Shown here: positions 1 to 8,085 of the stretch, piece after piece | Layout of the letters: each line of letters begins with the position of its first letter | Numbering within the stretch: position 1 is the first letter of the stretch | Assembly: GCA_024275615.1 (NCBI GenBank) | Contig: JAJRYU010000388.1 | Coordinates: 1 to 37,906 of the forward strand | Source: Planctomycetota bacterium | Lineage (GTDB): Bacteria > Planctomycetota > GCA-002687715 > DRQF01 | DNA length: 37,906 nucleotides | Reading direction: 5' to 3' | Program-made: the position numbers and the translations under genes | Notes under the pieces: generated by a model | Told to the model about the DNA's origin: nothing | What the model saw: the letters and a program-made list of their open reading frames with translations, nothing else | Database searches by the model: none

Positions 1-1
1 A

Positions 2-559
2 ATACCAGCACGAGCAACGATTCGCGGGCAAGACATCGTGAATTCCATCAACAAAAAGGAAAGAGACGGCCCCATAGCCACGTCATTTCAACTGGCGCTG
101 CGCACCAACCAAAGAGAGCTAGACCCCAACGAGTGGTTCACTGCCGAATGGCAGGGGACGATTCCGCTCATGCTGGCACCAGCCCTTCATTTCGTGGGTA
201 TTAAGAGAGAATCACTCAGTGCCCTTCAAGCCGACCTTCACTTGCAGCTCGAGTTGGACAACCCCAACACCTATGCCATTCATCTTCGCTCGCTCGCCAT
301 CGAACTCGAGATCAATGGTCTTTCATTTGGCCGCATTGAATCAAAGGAAATTGACCGCGGGATTCCAGGTGGCGAACGCATTCAGGTCAAAGTCTCTCAT
401 TCCTACCGTCTGTCAAATGAAGGAAGCGAGATCTTTAAGATCTTGGCCCATTCCGAGACTTTTCGAGTTGTCGTTGTCGGTGAAGCGGAACTGGCGTTCG
501 ACTCGCCTCTGTCGCCAGTCAAGGCTAACCTCTCCACCGATGGAACCGCACGGCCTTAA
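2..559 (+). CDS. LEA14/WHy-domain-like protein, 5' partial
   Basis: The frame stays open upstream of the listed start (38) to the window edge. The protein has the LEA_2-like pattern 'LQLELDNPNTYAIHLRSLAIELEINGLSFGRIESKEIDRGIPGGERIQVKV', with a preceding segment that may be the end of another such domain. Confidence 0.6.
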   Translation: MPARATIRGQDIVNSINKKERDGPIATSFQLALRTNQRELDPNEWFTAEWQGTIPLMLAPALHFVGIKRESLSALQADLHLQLELDNPNTYAIHLRSLAIELEINGLSFGRIESKEIDRGIPGGERIQVKVSHSYRLSNEGSEIFKILAHSETFRVVVVGEAELAFDSPLSPVKANLSTDGTARP

Positions 560-789
560 AGTCCGCGCAAGAATAACTTCCTGTCTTGGCCACAGATTTG
601 GGTCCGATTCGGTTTGGGCGATTGAGCGGGGACCGCAGCAAACTCACTGTACTCGAGGATTCACGCGATTGAGCACAGATCGTAGATGGCCTGAAGAGGG
701 GACTCAAAACAGGGAGTTATTTTTGCGTGGACCCTTAGTGCAATCTCTGCAAGGCGAGCAGAAGCGCTAAGGCGCACAACCACCCAGGG

Positions 790-832
790 CTCCTTGCGAA
801 GTGAACGAGTGTTGGACGTCAGTCCGGCATCT
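790..832 (+). repeat. Dispersed REP-like hairpin element, copy A
   Basis: ctccttgcgaagtgaacgagtgttggacgtcagtccggcatct. Alignable over about 40 bp (roughly 6 mismatches and small indels by eye) with the reverse complement of 4263-4304; contains the hairpin GTTGGAC-GTCA-GTCCGGC. Confidence 0.65.
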
Positions 833-869
833 CTTCTTCTTGTTCTTCTTCAGCTAGCCTGGACCGGCC

Positions 870-1928
870 TCATTTCTTGTCGGACATCGGACCGATGTAT
901 TTGGTCGCGACAACCAAGTTGTCGAAGTAGACGATGTTCTTGTCAGCCTTGCCTCTCTTTGCCGCTCGACCGGACACGTACCATTGCAGCATGGCGCGAT
1001 TGATCTGCAGGCGTTTGTCTGTTCGCCAATTGAATCCTTCGAACGGTTGCGGATTCTTGTACCACGTGCCCTTGGTCACAAGTCGGTCTCTGATCCAGGC
1101 ACTCATGGGGCGACCGGGACCGTAATGCCCCACTTTCTTGCCGTCGATCCAAAAAGCTTGCTCGCCGTCGTGTTTGCCGATCTTGTTGAGTTGCACCATG
1201 AATTCGAGACAAATCCACTTTTCGCGACCAACGAATGGACGTTGGTCATCCGGCATGAAACTGTTGCCATAGTAAGCATTGGGGCGGCCATCGGCTTTGC
1301 CTCCGGGTGTCTGCCAACTTCGCATCTCGTGCCAATAGGTGTAGAACATCCACCCTTTCCGGCCCTTGGGCGCTCGATCCAAGTTAGGTGGCTCAAGAGT
1401 CGTGCCGAATTTGCCGTTCTCGCCACCCGGTGGCCTGATGCCCGCACCTCCCCCGAAGCGGTACTTGTAGGTCGGCATGTGCCCGCTCATGTTAATGAAG
1501 TGGTGCGGCGTCACTGTGTTCTTGTCAAAGCGGCAATAGACTCGAAGGTAGCAGCGGTCGACGCCTTTCCTCCATGTCAATTGGAGATCGCCACCGGCAT
1601 CGACACCCCTTGTTGCTCTGATTTTCGCACAAGCCCTCCCAGAGCGAGCCAACTTCTTGCTCTTGAGAATCTCAACACCCTTCCGCCTTTTCTTAAGATC
1701 GCCTTCAATGCCACTCTCAAAACCAGTGGCGTAGATAACTGCTGGATTCTTCTCGATGCCACGGTCTTGGGAATACCGAGCAGCTAACCCCGGTCCAGAT
1801 TCGTCAGCTCTCTTTTGCCCCGTGCGACGGAGACCTTGGCCTTGGAGTGCAGCCGGAGCAAGAAAAAGGAAAAGGAGAATTCCGGCAAGAACGCAGTTCC
1901 TGGGCTCAGATGCGACAGTCAATTTCAT
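870..1928 (-). CDS. Secreted polysaccharide-lyase-like / ConA-like (jelly-roll) fold protein
   Basis: 352 aa with an N-terminal hydrophobic signal (CVLAGILLFLFLAPAALQGQ), a Trp/Tyr/Gly-rich beta-sandwich-like body and a terminal 'YFDNLVVATKYIG' motif. Fold call is by eye. Confidence 0.65.
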   Translation of the reverse strand: MKLTVASEPRNCVLAGILLFLFLAPAALQGQGLRRTGQKRADESGPGLAARYSQDRGIEKNPAVIYATGFESGIEGDLKKRRKGVEILKSKKLARSGRACAKIRATRGVDAGGDLQLTWRKGVDRCYLRVYCRFDKNTVTPHHFINMSGHMPTYKYRFGGGAGIRPPGGENGKFGTTLEPPNLDRAPKGRKGWMFYTYWHEMRSWQTPGGKADGRPNAYYGNSFMPDDQRPFVGREKWICLEFMVQLNKIGKHDGEQAFWIDGKKVGHYGPGRPMSAWIRDRLVTKGTWYKNPQPFEGFNWRTDKRLQINRAMLQWYVSGRAAKRGKADKNIVYFDNLVVATKYIGPMSDKK

Positions 1929-2108
1929 GTGATCTCAGTTCTCTTGAGAGAAAGGTGCGCATGGGCGACATTGTCCATGATCTTATGAATGGGGCGGTTC
2001 AGGCAAGACCAGATAAAGCTCAAAGCCCAGTTTCTGTCAAGTCTATACTGCATTTCGCCACAAACTCGTGAACTCGGCTGGCTGACCAACGTATCATGGA
2101 GGAGCGAG

Positions 2109-2126
2109 ACCGCGGTTCACCGCGGT
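2109..2126 (+). promoter_or_regulatory. Tandem 8-bp palindrome/hairpin directly upstream of Shine-Dalgarno
   Basis: ACCGCGGT-tc-ACCGCGGT, 3 nt before AAAGGAG and 16 nt before ATG 2143. Confidence 0.5.
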
Positions 2127-2142
2127 GGCAAAAGGAGAAGCA

Positions 2143-4134
2143 ATGGATCCCTCGACAAGACGAGTTTTTGCCCTGGGCACTTTCTTGCTTATTGCAGTGG
2201 TCGCCGCTTTTCTTTGGCAATCGAAGGCCTCCTACTCGGATGTCGAACTTGGGCAAGGCGCTGACCCATTAGGATTCGATCACGAAGGCCCAAGGCGCGA
2301 CGTCAGGAATCCACTTTCCACCTTGGAGATCCCGGAAGGAAACACCCCAGGCCCAAATATCCAGAAACAGCCTGATTTGGAGTCCGCCGCGAGACTCTAC
2401 ACTGGGCCAATCCACTTTGAAGGCGAGGTCAGCGACAATGCTGACTCTGAAATCCCTATCGCCAATGCGAAGGTCAGTCTTTTTGCGGACTTTGACGATG
2501 GCTCTTTGGTTTTCCTCGTTTCCACAACAACAAACCAAGAAGGCGAGTTCTCAGTAACGACCTTGGCGCTAGCTGGATATCGGGAATGCGCCATCAACAA
2601 GACAATGCTACGCTGCATGGCAACGGCTGACGGCTTCATTCCGGATTGGGAATGGGGCTCCATCACGACAAGAACAACGAATTCAGTGATGATCGGTCTT
2701 CAACGTGGCCAAGGAGTACGTGGGCGTCTTGTCGATCATCGAGGGCAGATCGTCTCGAATGGCACGGTCACGGCTCTTCAGTGGAGCGAAAGTCAAGGCT
2801 ACTATGATGACTTGAATTCAGCCAAAGTACTGCCCGATGGTTCTTTTGGTCTTTCGATCGACGTAGAAGGCCCAGTGATTCTTGAGTTCAACACACCCCA
2901 AGGCGCCGCCCGTTTCCCAGACGTATCCCCAAGAAATGACACGGTTGTTGACCTGGGGGAGATCGTTGTCTCCGAGCTGGGTGTCATTGAGGGTGTGATG
3001 GTGGATAAGGTGGGATCACCTGTTCCTTTCCTTCCTTTCTACATTTCCTTGGTCGACTACGATGACAAGACCCCCTACGAGGAGCCCGGCTTGGAGGAAG
3101 GACGCGTCCATACTGACAAGCAAGGCAAATTCAGAGTCATCGGACTGAAAGTGGGACGACGGTACTATTTTTCCTACGCAGGTTCATTGGGGCAATCAGA
3201 TAACCACATGGCAACGACAAGAGATCTGCGACTGGTCAATACGGAGAGTCGCCTCCTTGTCCATGTCGAAGATGAAAATGGACAGCCCATCCGGGGGGTC
3301 GATCTACAACTTTTGGTCGAACGCAAAGACCCAAGAAACAAGATCTTCTACCAGACCAAGGACCGTATGTTCACGATGTCCACCAAGGCCTACGCTGTTT
3401 TCGATCTCGCGCTCGACGAGAACTACGCACTGAGGGCGTCCTTGAACAACCAAGCAACTTACTACGCTGTTGACAGACCTGTTCCCAAGCCCGTCGTCGG
3501 TACGCAAATGATGAAAATCGTCATGCCCACGGCGCCGGCGGAGAGATGGTTGGAACTGCGGGTTCTGCAGGCGAAGAACGGCAGAACAACGGATTTCTCG
3601 GCCCAGCTCCTATCGGCAAGGACCGAAGAGCCAGCCCAAATATTCACGTTCGGAAAAGGAGGCCGTGAGAGGATCCGAGTCGCTCCTGGCAAATGGATTC
3701 TTGAGGTCTTCCCTAGACGAAGAGATGGCTGGAGAACACGCGCGCCCAGTTTTGCCGTCGGTCACCGCGAGACGATCGACGTCCCGACGACAGGAACGAT
3801 TCGCAAAGACATCCACCTTCGAATCGGTGGACGTTTGGCGATAAGAGCGGCACGTCTGAACGAAAATGTCACGAACGGTCCGATCACCATGGTCGCCGTC
3901 GCTCGGTCAAATGGCGCCAACCACTTATTTCGATTTGCAGCCTGTCGCTCACGGGGGAGAGAAGATTTCGCAAGCCTGGGAAACAACTGGAAGTGGTACC
4001 GGCAGGCCTTTCTCCCAGGGGTATACGATATTGAGTTCAGCTCCCCTTGGCACCAGACGATCCGCAGAACGGTTACAGTTGAATCAAACAAGATGACACT
4101 CGTGACGATCATCCTGGAGAACAAGGAAAAGTAG
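2143..4134 (+). CDS. Membrane-anchored carboxypeptidase-regulatory-like domain protein
   Basis: ATG at 2143 is preceded by AAAGGAG; the listed start at 2125 is a GTG upstream. N-terminal TM segment 'VFALGTFLLIAVVAAFLW' is followed by repeated beta-sandwich segments (e.g. 'IPIANAKVSLFADFDDGSLVFLVSTTTNQEGEFSVTTLALAGY'). Confidence 0.7.
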   Translation: MDPSTRRVFALGTFLLIAVVAAFLWQSKASYSDVELGQGADPLGFDHEGPRRDVRNPLSTLEIPEGNTPGPNIQKQPDLESAARLYTGPIHFEGEVSDNADSEIPIANAKVSLFADFDDGSLVFLVSTTTNQEGEFSVTTLALAGYRECAINKTMLRCMATADGFIPDWEWGSITTRTTNSVMIGLQRGQGVRGRLVDHRGQIVSNGTVTALQWSESQGYYDDLNSAKVLPDGSFGLSIDVEGPVILEFNTPQGAARFPDVSPRNDTVVDLGEIVVSELGVIEGVMVDKVGSPVPFLPFYISLVDYDDKTPYEEPGLEEGRVHTDKQGKFRVIGLKVGRRYYFSYAGSLGQSDNHMATTRDLRLVNTESRLLVHVEDENGQPIRGVDLQLLVERKDPRNKIFYQTKDRMFTMSTKAYAVFDLALDENYALRASLNNQATYYAVDRPVPKPVVGTQMMKIVMPTAPAERWLELRVLQAKNGRTTDFSAQLLSARTEEPAQIFTFGKGGRERIRVAPGKWILEVFPRRRDGWRTRAPSFAVGHRETIDVPTTGTIRKDIHLRIGGRLAIRAARLNENVTNGPITMVAVARSNGANHLFRFAACRSRGREDFASLGNNWKWYRQAFLPGVYDIEFSSPWHQTIRRTVTVESNKMTLVTIILENKEK

Positions 4135-4262
4135 AGGCGTGAGAGTTCTTGAGAAATTGTGCGCAGCAACGGAAGTGAAGGGGACCACCGAACGTCGAGA
4201 GGCTTGGCGCGGCCCTTGACATTTCCACCGCATGGCAACGCAAAGAAGAAAGAAAAGAAAAA

Positions 4263-4357
4263 ATGCCGAACTGACGTTCAGCGCTCCCGATCGCTTCGCA
4301 AGAGTTTTCTGTGTGGCCGGGACCACCGAACGGGAGCGCCGAACGTCAGTTCGGCAT
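4263..4357. repeat. Inverted pair of REP-like hairpin elements (27-bp arms, 41-nt spacer)
   Basis: Left arm 4263-4289 atgccgaactgacgttcagcgctcccg and right arm 4331-4357 cgggagcgccgaacgtcagttcggcat are reverse complements with one mismatch. Lies between convergent genes and could also act as a bidirectional terminator. Confidence 0.85.
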
Positions 4358-4422
4358 CTTGGCTTTTCGTACATAGACACATCGTCGCCAACAGTGTTGC
4401 TTTTCTGTGTGAACCCAAGTTC

Positions 4423-6288
4423 TCACGCATCCATGCCGACTTTGTCCTGAGATTGATAGAGGCGGGCGTAGACACCTTGGACTTGAATCAGCTCGGCGTG
4501 ATTTCCTTCTTCCACGAGCCTACCTTCTTCAATAACCAAAATTTTGTCGGCATCGACGATGGTCGAAAGTCGGTGGGCGATGACCAAGGCCGTCCGGCCT
4601 TTGAGAAGGTTCTTCAGAGCTTCCTGAACTGTCCTCTCCGACTCTGTGTCCAGGCTACTGGTCGCCTCGTCGAGTATGAGGAAGGAAGCATCTTTTAGGA
4701 TGGCCCGAGCGATGGTCACGCGCTGCAATTGCCCCCCAGACAAACTTGCCCCGCGCTCACCCACAAGAGTGTCATAGCCTTCGGGAAGACCAATGATAAG
4801 TTCATGGATGTGCGCCGCTTTCGCTGCAGCCTCGATTTCAGAATCGCTGGCATCAATCCGACCGTAGGCAATATTCTCGCGAATCGTCGTGTTGAAGAGA
4901 AACGGTCTCTGACTGACGACGGCCATCTGACTGAGCAAGCTTTCGCGGGTGATTTCGGTGGCAGGATGATTGTCAAAAGTGATTCTCCCGGCACAAGGTT
5001 CGTGAAAGCGAAACAGAAGGTCGGCAATGGTGGACTTTCCAGCGCCAGATGGACCAACCAATGCGACGGTCGTGCCGCAGGCGATCTCGAAACTCAGATC
5101 GCGCAAGACGGGGATCGATGAACCATCTTCGTCCAAGTAGGAGAAGCTCACTCGGTCAAAGGAGATAGAATCGACAATGGGCCCAATGCTGATGGCGCCC
5201 GGTACGTCGGGAACCTCCACTTCTCGATCAATGATCTCAAAGACACGCGCCGTGGCAGCCATGGACTCTTGCCAATCATTGTAGGCCACAGAAATGCGTC
5301 TGAGCGGACGGTAAGCTGTGGCCATGGCAATCAGAAAAGCCATGAAAGTCGAAGCATTCAATCCCCACATTTCATTGATCGTGAGCCAACCGCCTGCACC
5401 CATGATCAAAGCAAGAGTAATTCCATAGACGACGTCCATGATACCCCGCCCCGCCGCCTTGGCTCGGATGAGTGACGACTGACGTTTCAACCAGCGCCGA
5501 TTGACTTCACGATAACGCGCGGACTCAAGTTTCTCAGCGCGAAAAGCCTTGATGACACGCAGGCCCGATAGGGCCTGATTGATGGCTTCCATGCTCTCCC
5601 CCAAAGACACAAGGCTCTGACGACTACGCTTGCGCACTTTCTTGCCAATAATGGCAAGAGGAAGAACAATAAACGGCCCGACGATGAGAGTCACCAGCGT
5701 CAGGCGCCAGTTAAGATTGAGAGCGACCAAGAGCGCCAAGGCAAAAATCAACGGTTGTAAGACAAGGATGAGCAGAAAAATGCGCACGGCGTTATAGGTA
5801 ATCTGAACGTCAGTCGAAAAACGTGACACCAAATCTCCGACTTTGCGCTTGGTGTAGAATGCTACCGGAAGATCAAGAATCTTGTCCATCAATGAACAAC
5901 GCAGATCAACGACAATGAGCGCTGACAGGTAACGTCCAAAGAAGGTGTTGGCGTAGGTGGCGGCTGCCGAGACGATACCCAGAAGAACAAGGCCTACAGT
6001 GATGAAGACAAGAGCTGCAGGGCGAACATCATCAAGGGCGTAGCCGAAGAACGCTGCGAACGAGGAGCCGACTTCCGCGCACCATTTTTGAACCGCAGTC
6101 GCCTCCGCGCCTTGATTTGGAAAAAGAACGTCAATCGCTGCCTTTGCCAAACCGATGGGAGCTATTTCGGCGATAGCCGCCACAACCATCGCCACTAAGG
6201 TGGCCAACAACGTCCCCCGATGGCCTTTGATGCGCCTGAGGAGTCGTAAGGTTTGGGCGAGGCTATTGTCCAGTTTTTCGGCACCCAT
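4423..6288 (-). CDS. ABC transporter, fused permease/ATPase, MsbA-like exporter family
   Basis: 621 aa with Walker A 'GPSGAGKST', signature 'LSGGQLQRVTIARAIL', Walker B 'FLILDEATSSLD', H-loop 'VIAHRLSTI' and an N-terminal multi-TM region. Confidence 0.93.
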   Translation of the reverse strand: MGAEKLDNSLAQTLRLLRRIKGHRGTLLATLVAMVVAAIAEIAPIGLAKAAIDVLFPNQGAEATAVQKWCAEVGSSFAAFFGYALDDVRPAALVFITVGLVLLGIVSAAATYANTFFGRYLSALIVVDLRCSLMDKILDLPVAFYTKRKVGDLVSRFSTDVQITYNAVRIFLLILVLQPLIFALALLVALNLNWRLTLVTLIVGPFIVLPLAIIGKKVRKRSRQSLVSLGESMEAINQALSGLRVIKAFRAEKLESARYREVNRRWLKRQSSLIRAKAAGRGIMDVVYGITLALIMGAGGWLTINEMWGLNASTFMAFLIAMATAYRPLRRISVAYNDWQESMAATARVFEIIDREVEVPDVPGAISIGPIVDSISFDRVSFSYLDEDGSSIPVLRDLSFEIACGTTVALVGPSGAGKSTIADLLFRFHEPCAGRITFDNHPATEITRESLLSQMAVVSQRPFLFNTTIRENIAYGRIDASDSEIEAAAKAAHIHELIIGLPEGYDTLVGERGASLSGGQLQRVTIARAILKDASFLILDEATSSLDTESERTVQEALKNLLKGRTALVIAHRLSTIVDADKILVIEEGRLVEEGNHAELIQVQGVYARLYQSQDKVGMDA

Positions 6289-6291
6289 CCG

Positions 6292-6972
6292 TCAGATTCT
6301 CTCAAAGACAGCGTAGCGGGTTTCGCGCAAAAACCCGGTGCCATAGACGGCAACGAGCTTTAGACCTTCAGGGTTCATCTGCTTCGCCAACCATCCCGTG
6401 GTGTTGGAATAGCGGTTCGACGGTTCGCCACCCACCATTTTGCGGGCGATCCCCAAGAAGCTACGCTCAAGGTAATGAAGAGCGAAGGGATGAAAAAAGG
6501 TGACGATAAGGAGGCGATCGGTAATACGTGCCAACTCCCTCAACACTCGAGATCGGGTTTGCGTGGGCAGGTGGTGAAGGAAGCGGAGGGACAATGTCGT
6601 GTCAAAGACACGAGATCCGAATGATGCATGCTCAAGATCGCAGCGCAAGAGCTTGTGGCTTAGATCTCTTTGACCAAGTCTCTCTCGAGCTTTGAGAAGC
6701 ATAGGGACTGAGAAATCCGCGCCGAAGTAGCGAATGCCACTGCCATCCAATAAGGCGCCTACTCGGCCGACACCACAAGGAGCATCCAAGAGCGGTCCCC
6801 GCACTTCGAAGCGATCGAGGATCTGAATCAAAGTGGCGTTTTCACGCCCCCGACGGCCTTCCGATTTCTTAAGATAATGCTCAGCCATCGAATCTGTGTA
6901 CTTGACCCGACCAGTGTAAGATTCGGGTTCATGTCGCTGTTTGTCGGTAACTGTGCCCATCGGCTTAGGCAT
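6292..6972 (-). CDS. Class I SAM-dependent methyltransferase
   Basis: 'LLDAPCGVGRVGALLDGSGIRYFGADFSVPML' SAM-binding motif. The ORF opens at 7146, but an internal ATG at 6972 or 6960 (MPKPMGTV...) avoids overlap with the upstream gene ending at 7076. Confidence 0.82.
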   Translation of the reverse strand: MPKPMGTVTDKQRHEPESYTGRVKYTDSMAEHYLKKSEGRRGRENATLIQILDRFEVRGPLLDAPCGVGRVGALLDGSGIRYFGADFSVPMLLKARERLGQRDLSHKLLRCDLEHASFGSRVFDTTLSLRFLHHLPTQTRSRVLRELARITDRLLIVTFFHPFALHYLERSFLGIARKMVGGEPSNRYSNTTGWLAKQMNPEGLKLVAVYGTGFLRETRYAVFERI

Positions 6973-7075
6973 CTCCCAGATAGTGAATATCAGGCGTCGG
7001 AGCAGGGCTCCTTGAGATCGCTTATACCAAGATGACGCGGGAGCTAATAGGGCTGGCGAGGACAGTCGGAAACCT

Positions 7076-7837
7076 TCAAGTTCGCGTGCAATAGTGAATG
7101 ACCCCGCCAGCTGTAACCAGCCCCAAGCGAGTTCTCTCACTCTCATCGATCAGATCGGCTATTGTCGTCGCTTCGACATGAAATCCAACTTCCCGCAGTC
7201 TGTCAGCATAATCAGCGCCGTAGATTCTAACATGGTCCTCTTTGCCGAAATGTTTGAGTCGTTCCAGCGGATCAACGATGCTTGGATCCTCGTAAGTCGG
7301 GCGCTTGTCGATCGGCACCAAAAGAATAGCCCAACCGTCTTTCTTCAGAACTCGAAGAAACTCACTCATGGCCAAACGATCGTCCAACACATGCTCCAAG
7401 ACATGACTGCAATAAATCACGTCAAAGGACTCATCCGGATATTCGATGTTGGTGATGTCCATCTTGACCATGGCACGACTGTTGTAGAGGTCTGCCGTCA
7501 AGTATTGGTCACCGAGTTTCTCACGAAAGGCGGGTTCGAAACAAGATTCTGGGGCAACATGAAGCATTCTCTTGGGAGTGTCGGAGAACAGGTCAGTTTT
7601 TTTGGTCAAGAAATGCCACAAGAAGCGATGCCGCTCCAGGCTGCCACAGAACACACATTGGGCACCCTCACGGCGATTGATTCCATACGCACGGAACTTG
7701 CGAGATGTCTTATTGCAGATGGGGCAATAGCGCCCTTCTCCCGCGTAGGGTAACTGCTTGACAAATTGGGTGAGCCCGGAAACGGGTTTCCTAACCCAAT
7801 CAGGCAGCAAGGATCTTGCGGTCGACATGACAATCAT
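7076..7837 (-). CDS. SAM-dependent methyltransferase with N-terminal zinc-ribbon-like CxxC...CxxC
   Basis: 'CPICNKTSRKFRAYGINRREGAQCVFCG', then 'DESFDVIYCSHVLEHVLDDRLAMSEFLRVLKKDGWAILLVP', a typical methyltransferase post-II/III region. Confidence 0.87.
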   Translation of the reverse strand: MIVMSTARSLLPDWVRKPVSGLTQFVKQLPYAGEGRYCPICNKTSRKFRAYGINRREGAQCVFCGSLERHRFLWHFLTKKTDLFSDTPKRMLHVAPESCFEPAFREKLGDQYLTADLYNSRAMVKMDITNIEYPDESFDVIYCSHVLEHVLDDRLAMSEFLRVLKKDGWAILLVPIDKRPTYEDPSIVDPLERLKHFGKEDHVRIYGADYADRLREVGFHVEATTIADLIDESERTRLGLVTAGGVIHYCTRT

Positions 7838-8085
7838 CCCTCGTTCGGCACTAGACGTTTTCTACCTCTTGTACCAGCTCTGACAAGAATGTCCTGCTTT
7901 GCTCGCCATTTTTCGCCATTTCTGACCCTGACGAGATCCTCCGGCGCAGACGGCAAGATACGAAGGTGTAGCTTGCGCAAGGGTGTCCTACGATTCATGA
8001 CGTTGCGGCCATCAACGGTAGAAAAGCCGACAGAATTTGATCGGATTTCCGGTTTACTTGTTCTCCGTAATACCGATAAGACACG

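Noticed and set aside
984-1787. 267-aa plus-strand ORF opposite the secreted lyase-like gene
   Set aside because: Antisense to a better-supported signal-peptide gene; composition is a reverse-frame artefact with no recognisable domain.
4159-4698. 179-aa plus-strand ORF
   Set aside because: Spans the inverted-repeat intergenic region and reads antisense into the ABC transporter 3' end.
5807-5818. gaacgtcagtcg resembles the REP-like hairpin
   Set aside because: Inside the ABC transporter coding sequence, and the 3' half of the stem is not complementary.
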